Assembly (NCBI RefSeq): GCF_014196425.1
Contig: NZ_JACIDR010000002.1
Span: 1-64,000, forward strand
Origin: Hansschlegelia beijingensis
GTDB lineage: Bacteria; Pseudomonadota; Alphaproteobacteria; Rhizobiales; Methylopilaceae
Length of the DNA: 64,000 nt
Reading direction: 5' to 3'
Positions 57,871 through 64,000 of this stretch are shown here, piece by piece; positions within the stretch are counted from its first letter, which is position 1; every line of letters begins with the position of its first letter. The notes under the pieces were generated by a model. That model had not been told where the DNA came from, did not search any database, and worked only from the letters and a program-made list of their open reading frames with translations. Position numbers and translations under genes: made by a program.

Positions 57871-58584
57871 ATGGCTAGCCTCCAGATGAACGATCCAGAA
57901 CGCGCCGACCGAGCTTTCCGGATCGTCTTTGATCGTCCCATCCTTGCAGCCCTGTTCGACGCGCCACAGTCGATCCTGAGCTGGTCGCTAAATCGGCCAG
58001 GCTTTCAGCACGCCGACGCCGTCGTGTGGCGCGAGGTGCGCGATGCCGACCTGCCTCTCGACGTCGATCCCGCGGCGCTGCTCGACACGTGGCTCGTCGA
58101 GGCAGGACATCGGGAGGCCATAGGTCTTCTCACCTCGCGCGACGTCGCCCGGCATCATGCGGCCGACGCCGTATGTGACGACGTCGTCTGCTCGTGCCTC
58201 GCGACCGTCGGCCTGAGCAATGCGGGGCGCGTGGGGCAGCCGGCGCGCACGGACCTCGCCCCGGTCGGCACGATCAACATCTTGGTTCATGTCTCGAGAC
58301 CGCTCGATCAGGCGGCGCTCATCGAGGCCGTTTCGATCGCGACGCAGGCCCGGACCGCGGCGGTCATCGAGCTCGGCTTCCGTCGCAACGGAGCGCTCGT
58401 CACCGGCACCGGCACCGACTGCATCGTCGTGGCGTCGCCCACAGGCGCACCGCGGGAGCGTTTCGCCGGCATGCACACTGCGGTCGGCGAAGCGTTGGGC
58501 GCCGCGGTCTATTCGGCGACGCTCGCTGGCGGCCGCGCATGGCTTCGCGATCTTGCCCAAGTTGCCCCGAGAGCGCGCCGCTGA
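57871..58584 (+). CDS. cbiZ: Adenosylcobinamide amidohydrolase (CbiZ family)
   Basis: The protein has 237 residues from ATG 57871; ATG 57886 is an alternative, and no strong ribosome site is visible. The CbiZ core is seen in GTINILVHVSRPLDQAALIE, AVIELGFRRNGALVTGTGTD and CIVVASPTGAPRERFAGMHT. CbiZ cuts the aminopropanol side chain from adenosylcobinamide, allowing salvage of cobinamide. No other cobalamin gene lies next to it; the next genes are for iron uptake. It is next to the integrase remnant and may have come with it. Confidence 0.78.
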   Translation: MASLQMNDPERADRAFRIVFDRPILAALFDAPQSILSWSLNRPGFQHADAVVWREVRDADLPLDVDPAALLDTWLVEAGHREAIGLLTSRDVARHHAADAVCDDVVCSCLATVGLSNAGRVGQPARTDLAPVGTINILVHVSRPLDQAALIEAVSIATQARTAAVIELGFRRNGALVTGTGTDCIVVASPTGAPRERFAGMHTAVGEALGAAVYSATLAGGRAWLRDLAQVAPRARR

Positions 58585-58727
58585 CGGACGGCTTCACGAA
58601 GGAGGGCGGCGAGGTCGTGCGGCGCCTCAGGGTGAAGAGGACGCCTTGCCGGACCTTGAGCCGACGCTGCCTGAGCCGCAAGAGTGACCGCGCCGTTCGG
58701 GAAAGGACGTTCAGGAAAAACCCGCGA

Positions 58728-59027
58728 TCAGCCGGCGGAGTCGCGCCAGGCGAAGCTGAGCGGGGCCTCCCTCCAGGCGAAACGGTCGAGGTGGCGCGTC
58801 ACCGTGCCCTTGGCGGCCGCCATGTCGGCGGGCGTCCCGGCGGTGATCGCGACCTTGACGGCCTCCGGCGAGGCCTCAAGCGTCACGACGGCGTCGTTCA
58901 GCAGCACGACGCGCGCGCGGTCGCCCTCCGCCTCCACCGCAAGCTTGTGCCGCCAGTGGCTGCAGAGCTGCGCGAGGTAACGCGACGCGTTCGCGGTCGG
59001 CACGGCGCAGGCGGCGGAGACGGTCAT
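58728..59027 (-). CDS. DUF2218 domain protein
   Basis: The protein has 99 residues. The family pattern is RYLAQLCSHWRHKL, then VTLEASPEAVKVAI and TRHLDRFAWREAPLSF. DUF2218 proteins lie next to siderophore and iron-chelate uptake genes in many proteobacteria, as here, downstream of the TonB receptor. Function unknown, likely cytoplasmic. It is separated from the receptor by a strong 12-bp stem-loop. Confidence 0.78.
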   Translation of the reverse strand: MTVSAACAVPTANASRYLAQLCSHWRHKLAVEAEGDRARVVLLNDAVVTLEASPEAVKVAITAGTPADMAAAKGTVTRHLDRFAWREAPLSFAWRDSAG

Positions 59028-59043
59028 TCGCGAAAACTCCAGC

Positions 59044-59072
59044 GGACACGCCCGCGCGGAGCGGGCGTGTCC
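59044..59072. repeat. Strong stem-loop between TonB receptor and DUF2218 genes
   Basis: A perfect 12-bp stem GGACACGCCCGC/GCGGGCGTGTCC around loop GCGGA lies in the 58-bp spacer. It has no T-run, so it is a candidate RNA-stabilising or partial-termination hairpin controlling the amount of DUF2218 message. Confidence 0.65.
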
Positions 59073-59085
59073 GTCAGCGAGCTGA

Positions 59086-61413
59086 TTAGAACTTCACGGC
59101 GGCCGTCAACAGCACGGAGCGGCCCGGCTCGTAAAGCGGGGTGACGTTGCCGAACTCCGAGCCGTAGGTGGCGCGGCTCGAATAGTTCTCGTCGAGGATG
59201 TTCTTCACGTCGAGCCGGAGCGTGGTCTCGTATTTGAGCTGCGGCTTGTACTCGACGAACGCGTTGACGACCTCGTAGGCGGCGTAGCTCGGGTACCGGA
59301 CGCCGGTCACCGCGTCGCGGCCGACCCGGTCGTACTTCGGCGCGATCTCGATGTCGCCGCCGATCGTGACGTTCCAGTCGACGAAGGTGTGCGCAGCCGT
59401 GATGGTGATGATGTCGCCGACGGGGGTGGCGATGTAGTTGCCGGCGTCCGAGTCGCCACGGCGTCCGTTGATGTCCACGTCGATGTGGGCGTACTTCACG
59501 CGGACGAAGCCCGTCTCCCACTCATACCCTGCGCCGAGTTCGAAGCCGCGCGTCGCGAGGTCGGGCGCCCATGTCGCGCCGGGGACCGGGCCGTATCCGG
59601 GAGCTCCGAAATCGTAGTCATAGGCGTTCGAGAACTTGGCGTTCCGCGCGTTCTGGATCTTTGTCCGGAAAACGTTGCCCTCCAGCGAGAAGCCGTTGCG
59701 CTTCAGCACGAGGCCCGCCGAGTAGTTGTCGGAGGTTGTGGCCCGGAGCTTGCCGTCGGCGTTTCGGTAGATCCAGGCCGGATTCAGGATGAAGTTCTCG
59801 GCAAGCGGAATGCCCGCCCAGACATGCGAATAGCCCGCCTTGGCGGTCAGCAGGTCCTTGATGAGGTCGTACTCGCCCGTGACGTTGGCGCTGACGCCGG
59901 TGTGGTTCTTCTCCGCGCCGTCGCCGTCGTTGGTCCCCTCGAAACGCTGGTGGTCGACCCGGCCGCCGAAGGAGAGCCGCGCGCGCTCGATCGGCTCCAG
60001 CCGCGCCTGGGCGTAGAGACCGACATTGGTCATCTTCTCGCGGGCGCTGTAGTTCGTGTCCCAGTAGCGGGCGCGGTCGTGGCGGAAATCGACGCCGGCC
60101 GTCACGTCGCCGAGCGCGAAGGTGAACTTGTTCTCCGCCTTGCCGTTCAGGCTGCTGGTCTTCCCGGAGGAATCGTACGCCTCCTCGAACGCGCCGGAGC
60201 CCGGATTGCGGACGAAGGTCGGCACTTTCACCTTCGTGGCGCTGTAGCCGAGCACGACCTTGGGGTTCCACCAGCCTTCCGGCGAGGTGTCGGTGTAGTT
60301 GAACACTGTGTTCTGTCGGTCGAGCCTGAAATCGCGCGTCGGCGGTTCGCCGGGCCGCCCCACCGATCCCAGATTGGGTCGGAACGGGCGCACTGCGTCG
60401 TCATGCACCCGCTCATGGCTGACCTCGAAGCGGTGCCCGTCCGGAGCCTCATAGGCGAGCTTGCCGAGGCCGCTCAGCAGGTGGGTCGCGGTGCCGGCCA
60501 CCTTGTCGCCGTGCCCGTTCCTGTAGCGCCCGCCGTCGGCCCAGTTGAAATAGCCCAGCGCCTCGAAGCCGTTCTGCTTGCCGTAGCCGGTGACCGAGTT
60601 GCCGAAGACGCCCCCGTTGGAGTTGAACCAGCCCTTCACCTCCGCGCCGTATCCGTCGCCGTCGCGCCCGAGCAGGTCGGCCACGTCCTTTGTCTCGTAG
60701 GCGATCGAGCCGGCGAGCGCGCCAAATCCGGCGTCCGCCGGCGCCACCCCGGGATCGACCCGCACCTGCTTCAGAAGTCCGGGATCGATGTAGGTGGTGG
60801 CGTTGTGATGGAAGACCTTGTTGTTCTGCGCGGAGCCGTCGATCGAAACCGCGAGGTTCGATTCCTCCACGCCGCGGACATAGACCTTCTGCGAGATCGG
60901 GACCGGGCTGCCGACCTGCACCCCGGGCTCGCCAGCGAACAGGTCCTGAAGATCAGTCGGGTTCTTGCGGGCGATGTCCGCGGCCGTGATCGTGAAGGCG
61001 CCGGGCGTGAAATCAGCGTCGCTCGCCTGCTGACCGACGACCCAGAGGTCCTGCAGTTGCGTCGCGCCCTCGGAGGCGAGTTGCACCGGCTGGGCTTCAT
61101 CGAAGATCGAGCGCAGCACGACGGTCTTCGCGTCGGTGAATTCGTAGGACAGACCGGTTCCCGCCAGCATCGCGCGCAAGGCGCCCTCGGCGTCGTGCGC
61201 GCCCGAGACGGGCCGGCTTCGCCCGGTGAGGCGGGCGCCGCCCGGCCGAACGACATGGACGCCCGTGACCGTCGTGAAGTCCGTCAGCGCCGTCAGCAGC
61301 GGCTTCGCGGGGATCTCGAACTGGCGCTTCGGCCCGGTCTCGGCTTTCGCGAGGCCGACGGCCAACATCAACGCGCCGCCGCTGACCAGCGCGGCCGTTC
61401 TCGAAATCCTCAT
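59086..61413 (-). CDS. TonB-dependent receptor with STN (secretin/TonB short N-terminal) signalling domain
   Basis: The protein has 775 residues from ATG 61413. It has a signal peptide (AALVSGGALMLAVGLAKAET), then an STN domain of about 80 residues (FEIPAKPLLTALTDFTTVTG, RAMLAGTGLSYEFTDAKTVV), a plug (DLQDLFAGEPGVQVGSPVPI, VYVRGVEESNLAVSIDGSAQ) and a 22-strand barrel ending in a terminal Phe (LLTAAVKF). The STN domain signals to FecR, which lies next upstream. The ligand is probably a ferric chelate. It is 87 bp downstream of fecR on the same strand. Confidence 0.9.
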   Translation of the reverse strand: MRISRTAALVSGGALMLAVGLAKAETGPKRQFEIPAKPLLTALTDFTTVTGVHVVRPGGARLTGRSRPVSGAHDAEGALRAMLAGTGLSYEFTDAKTVVLRSIFDEAQPVQLASEGATQLQDLWVVGQQASDADFTPGAFTITAADIARKNPTDLQDLFAGEPGVQVGSPVPISQKVYVRGVEESNLAVSIDGSAQNNKVFHHNATTYIDPGLLKQVRVDPGVAPADAGFGALAGSIAYETKDVADLLGRDGDGYGAEVKGWFNSNGGVFGNSVTGYGKQNGFEALGYFNWADGGRYRNGHGDKVAGTATHLLSGLGKLAYEAPDGHRFEVSHERVHDDAVRPFRPNLGSVGRPGEPPTRDFRLDRQNTVFNYTDTSPEGWWNPKVVLGYSATKVKVPTFVRNPGSGAFEEAYDSSGKTSSLNGKAENKFTFALGDVTAGVDFRHDRARYWDTNYSAREKMTNVGLYAQARLEPIERARLSFGGRVDHQRFEGTNDGDGAEKNHTGVSANVTGEYDLIKDLLTAKAGYSHVWAGIPLAENFILNPAWIYRNADGKLRATTSDNYSAGLVLKRNGFSLEGNVFRTKIQNARNAKFSNAYDYDFGAPGYGPVPGATWAPDLATRGFELGAGYEWETGFVRVKYAHIDVDINGRRGDSDAGNYIATPVGDIITITAAHTFVDWNVTIGGDIEIAPKYDRVGRDAVTGVRYPSYAAYEVVNAFVEYKPQLKYETTLRLDVKNILDENYSSRATYGSEFGNVTPLYEPGRSVLLTAAVKF

Positions 61414-61500
61414 CACACCGAAACCCCGAACGCGACCCGACCGACAAGCGGCCCCCTAGGCGTGAACGGGCGGAGCTGACGAACCCCGTAAAATAGTTCG

Positions 61501-62463
61501 TCAGCGATAGATGAGGGTCACCAGGCCCGGCAGGCGGACGATCTTGAGGCTCAGCGCGCCCCGCATCGCCTCGAGGATTCCCGACGGGTCGTCGGCGCGG
61601 AAGGATCCCGACAGTCTGAGCCGACGGAGGTCGTCGCCGGCGATGATCACGCGCCCTGCCTCCAGCCTTGAGAGTTCGGCTGCGACCTCGCTCAGAGGCG
61701 CGGCGTCGAACGCCACGAGCCCGCGCCGCCAGGCCGCGGCCGCCGCGGGATCGATCCGGGAGGGCGCATCGAGCCCGCCGCCGGCCGCGAGCGCGGTGCG
61801 CTCCGCAGCGCGCAGCGTCACCTGCTCGCCTCCTGCGAGCACCGCCACCTGCCCCTCCTCGACCGTCACGCTGTCGACGTCATGGTCGACCGCGAAGGCG
61901 GTTCCGAGCGCCTGCGCGTCAAGCGCGCCGGTGCGAACGACGAACGGCCGGGTCTTGTCCGGCGCGACGTCGAACCAGGCGCGGCCGCGGATCAGCGTCA
62001 CGTCGCGTCGGGTCGCCGAGAGCGCGGCGCTGAGCGCGGTGTCGCCGTCGAGGAGCATGCGGGTGCCGTCGGCGAGGACGACGTCGCGGCGCTCTCCGGG
62101 CCGGGTGGCGTGGTCGGCGAAGGCGCGGTCGACCAGCCCCGGGTCCCGCCATAGCGCCGCGCCCGTCACCAGCAGAGCGGCGCAGGCCGCGAGAGCTGCG
62201 AGCCTTCCAAACCCCTGGCGCTGCCGCGATCGCTCCCGGTACCAGCCGCCATGTCCGAGCCGCGCGGCAGGCGCCGCAAGATCGCCCCACAGAGCCGTGG
62301 TCTCAGCCATCGCACGTTCGTGCTCGGGATCCGCCTCGATCCAGGCGCGGAAGGCCCGCCGGTCAGCCTCGCTCGCACGAGGATCGTTGAGGCGCACGAA
62401 CCACGCGATCGCGTCCTGCGCCGCCCGCTCCCCGGGGTCGCCCTCGGTCCCTGACTCAACCAT
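61501..62463 (-). CDS. FecR-type anti-sigma/sensor protein
   Basis: The protein has 320 residues from ATG 62463; a GTG at 62475 is the alternative. The N-terminal anti-sigma region (DAIAWFVRLNDPRASEADRR, FRAWIEADPEHERAMAETTA) is followed by one membrane segment (LAALAACAALLVTGAALWRD) and a periplasmic FecR domain (GERRDVVLADGTRMLLDGDT and TRRDVTLIRGRAWFDVAPDK). FecR links the STN domain of the receptor to the sigma factor. It is 73 bp after fecI. Confidence 0.88.
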   Translation of the reverse strand: MVESGTEGDPGERAAQDAIAWFVRLNDPRASEADRRAFRAWIEADPEHERAMAETTALWGDLAAPAARLGHGGWYRERSRQRQGFGRLAALAACAALLVTGAALWRDPGLVDRAFADHATRPGERRDVVLADGTRMLLDGDTALSAALSATRRDVTLIRGRAWFDVAPDKTRPFVVRTGALDAQALGTAFAVDHDVDSVTVEEGQVAVLAGGEQVTLRAAERTALAAGGGLDAPSRIDPAAAAAWRRGLVAFDAAPLSEVAAELSRLEAGRVIIAGDDLRRLRLSGSFRADDPSGILEAMRGALSLKIVRLPGLVTLIYR

Positions 62464-62536
62464 GCTCAAAGTCACTTCCAGATTCGTCCCGCATCTTTAC
62501 ATCGGAACGCCTCTGAACCGCCGGCGCCTCAAAAAT

Positions 62537-63085
62537 TCACTCGCGCCTGCTGCGCCACCTTCGGCAGAATTCGAGCGCCGACGCCATGTCCTTCTCCACG
62601 GTGGACAGGGAGACGCCGAGTTCCCGGGCGATCTGCGGATAGCTCATCTCATCGAGCCGGCTCATCAGGAACACCCGCTGCGTGCGCCGCGGGAGGCTCT
62701 TCAGCGCCTCGAACAGATCGTTGATTTCCTGCCGGCGCGCTGCCGCCTCGTCGGGCGCCGCCGGCGCGCCGGCGATCTGCTCCGGCCGGATTTCGTCGGC
62801 ATACGCCGCCCGCACCCGCTCCGCCCGCATTGCGTCCCGCGCGAGGTTCTGAGCGGTGCGCACCACGAGCCCGACGTCGGCCTGGCCGACGTTCCGGCCG
62901 CTGAGCTTCACAAAGGCGTCCTGCACCAGGTCTTCAGCGGAATCCGGGCTGCCCGTGATGCGTCGGACGATCCGCCCGATGCGCGCCCTTTCGGCCACGT
63001 AGAGCCGGCGGAGTTCTTCTCCCGGCGCGCCGAGGGCGAACCCCGCGCCCGCGGACGCGCGCGTCGAAGCGTCTCCCTGTTTCAT
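62537..63085 (-). CDS. ECF sigma factor, FecI type
   Basis: The protein has 182 residues. Region 2 has AERARIGRIVRRITGSPDSA and EDLVQDAFVKLSGRNV, and region 4 has PRRTQRVFLMSRLDEMSYPQ followed by ELGVSLSTVEKDMASALEFC. It directs polymerase to the receptor operon when the ferric chelate is bound outside. A Fur-like box lies 36 bp before the ATG. The order fecI-fecR-receptor is the usual iron-starvation module. Confidence 0.88.
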   Translation of the reverse strand: MKQGDASTRASAGAGFALGAPGEELRRLYVAERARIGRIVRRITGSPDSAEDLVQDAFVKLSGRNVGQADVGLVVRTAQNLARDAMRAERVRAAYADEIRPEQIAGAPAAPDEAAARRQEINDLFEALKSLPRRTQRVFLMSRLDEMSYPQIARELGVSLSTVEKDMASALEFCRRWRSRRE

Positions 63086-63120
63086 GGGCGGGATCTTCCG
63101 AACAGTTCTTCAGTAGCTGA

Positions 63121-63139
63121 GAGAATGATAGACGGTATT
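63121..63139 (-). promoter_or_regulatory. Fur-like box upstream of fecI
   Basis: The 19 bases GAGAATGATAGACGGTATT match the classical Fur box (GATAATGATAATCATTATC) at 13 positions, including the first half-site nearly fully. It lies 36 bp before the fecI ATG. Hyphomicrobiales often use RirA or Irr instead of Fur for iron control, so the protein acting here is open; a TTTAGAA half-site of the Irr type lies further upstream at about 63185-63191. Confidence 0.4.
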
Positions 63140-63215
63140 CCACACCGCCCGTCAATCGACTTGCGCACTATTGATTTTGTACAGTTCTAAACTACATATC
63201 CCCTGATAATGGCGC

Positions 63216-63974
63216 TCAGAGGTGGTGGAGCACGACCGGAGCGCCGTCGATCTCGGCCACGCGCATGCGATGGCCGAACACGCTCTCCAGCATGTCGGGC
63301 GTCAGCAGGTCCCGGGGCGACCCGTCGGCCGCCACCCCGCCGTCCTTCATCGCCACGATGCGGTCGGCATAGGCCGCCGCGTGGTTGAGGTCGTGCAGCA
63401 CGGCCAACACGGTCCGGCCGCGCTCATCCACGACCCTGCGCAGGCGCCGCATCAGGTCACGCGCGTTGGGCATGTCGAGATTGTTGAGGGGTTCGTCGAG
63501 CAGCAGCACGGGCGTGTCCTGCGCGAGAGCCATCGCGACCAGCGCGCGCTGGCGCTGCCCGCCCGAGAGCGTCTCCACGAAACGGTCGGCGAGCGCCGTG
63601 AGGGCGAAATCCGCGAGCGCGGCGTCGACCACTGCGCGATCCTCCGCGGTGAGGCGGCCGCGGCTGTGCGGAAAGCGACCGAAGCCGACCAGTTCCCTCA
63701 CCTTGAGCCGGCTCGCGGGGGCGGGATCCTGGCGCAGGATCGCGAGGATCTTGGCGAGCTCGCGGCTCGGCGTCGCGTCGACCGGAAGACCCGCGACGCT
63801 GATGCGCCCGCTCTGAAGCGGCTGCAGGCGCCCGATCAAGGACAGCAGGCTCGACTTGCCCGCCCCGTTCGGCCCCACCATCGCCACGAGCCCTTTTTCG
63901 GGGATGTGCAGGCTGACGTCGCTGAGGATCTTCGCGCCGCCGCGGACGAGCGAAACGTTCTCGATCTGGATCAT
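63216..63974 (-). CDS. Iron-chelate ABC transporter ATP-binding protein (FecE/ViuC-like)
   Basis: The protein has 252 residues. It has Walker A GPNGAGKSSLL, the signature LSGGQRQRALV, Walker B PVLLLDEPLNNLD and an H-loop in VLHDLNHAAAYADR. The pattern FGRFPHSRGRLTAEDRAVVD is typical of siderophore importers of the FecCD-linked group. It powers uptake of ferric siderophore across the inner membrane. Its start overlaps the stop of the upstream permease (ATGA), so it is coupled to it. Confidence 0.9.
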   Translation of the reverse strand: MIQIENVSLVRGGAKILSDVSLHIPEKGLVAMVGPNGAGKSSLLSLIGRLQPLQSGRISVAGLPVDATPSRELAKILAILRQDPAPASRLKVRELVGFGRFPHSRGRLTAEDRAVVDAALADFALTALADRFVETLSGGQRQRALVAMALAQDTPVLLLDEPLNNLDMPNARDLMRRLRRVVDERGRTVLAVLHDLNHAAAYADRIVAMKDGGVAADGSPRDLLTPDMLESVFGHRMRVAEIDGAPVVLHHL

Positions 63975-64000
63975 CGCCGCGCGCTCGCGATCAGGAGGAC
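63971..64000 (-). CDS. C-terminal end of a FecCD-type permease (cut by window edge)
   Basis: Reading the minus strand from the right edge gives VLLIASARR and a TGA that overlaps the ATPase start codon by four bases (ATGA). A membrane-segment end of this kind and the coupling are typical of the permease gene before the siderophore ATPase. Only 9 residues are visible, so the family call rests on context. Confidence 0.45.
   Translation of the reverse strand, partial: VLLIASARR

Noticed and set aside
59389-61479. 696-codon plus-strand frame over the TonB receptor
   Set aside because: The minus frame has signal peptide, STN, plug and terminal Phe. The plus frame has no domains and is a GC-driven antisense frame.

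Overview
The window comes from a GC-rich alphaproteobacterium of the order Hyphomicrobiales (Rhizobiales) that grows on one-carbon compounds by the serine cycle. The sequence shows this through a contiguous set of serine-cycle and tetrahydrofolate C1 genes (sga, hprA, mtdA, fchA, mtkA, mtkB, ppc, mcl) and a complete N-methylglutamate pathway for methylamine (gmaS, mgsABC, mgdABCD). Two RpoH-type sigma factors, CarD, FdxA and candidate GGAAC-type stress promoters also fit this group. The genus cannot be fixed from the sequence alone; Methylopila- or Hansschlegelia-like methylotrophs are plausible guesses.

Layout. 1-9.7 kb is a cell-surface polysaccharide or accessory region: a LicD-methyltransferase fusion, a second LicD protein, a GT4 glycosyltransferase, a secreted PLD-type protein, an ABC-2 (Wzm/KpsM-like) permease, and a coupled SGNH/GSCFA pair. 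Its genes change strand often and leave long non-coding gaps. 9.7-14.5 kb holds a gamma-glutamyltransferase and a cytosine-deaminase-like amidohydrolase, divergent from an APC permease. 14.6-24.7 kb is the serine-cycle cluster, all on the minus strand, with inverted repeats upstream of sga and stem-loops between several genes. 25.1-39.3 kb is housekeeping: yhhQ, rpmB, a DUF3108 protein, a Suv3-like helicase, an S4 protein, fdxA, carD, two sigma-32 genes, purA, rluD and tRNA-Glu. 39.4-42.8 kb holds a Tat-exported metallo-hydrolase of the quinoprotein-relay type, a PuuB-like flavoprotein oxidase and a TorF-like porin. 43.4-54.9 kb is the N-methylglutamate cluster with an XRE-cupin regulator inside it and a divergent LysR regulator. 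55-57.2 kb is a stress group: Mn catalase and two DUF892 ferritin-like proteins. A tRNA-Ser gene is followed by a broken integrase, then cbiZ. 58.7-64 kb is an iron-chelate uptake locus (DUF2218, TonB receptor with STN domain, FecR, FecI, ABC ATPase).

How the genes work together. GmaS turns methylamine and glutamate into gamma-glutamylmethylamide. MgsABC makes N-methylglutamate from it, and MgdABCD oxidises this, delivering the C1 unit at the methylene-H4F/formaldehyde level. MtdA and FchA interconvert methylene-, methenyl- and formyl-H4F, and Sga, HprA, Ppc, MtkAB and Mcl run the assimilatory serine cycle that takes up C1 from methylene-H4F. One 40-kb stretch therefore links methylamine oxidation to carbon assimilation.

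The items most worth following up are the LicD-methyltransferase fusion beside an export permease (a possible new type of glycan-capping enzyme), the paired and interleaved inverted repeats upstream of sga, a terminator-like hairpin in the purA leader, divergent GGAAC promoters in the stress locus, and the integrase remnant at tRNA-Ser.
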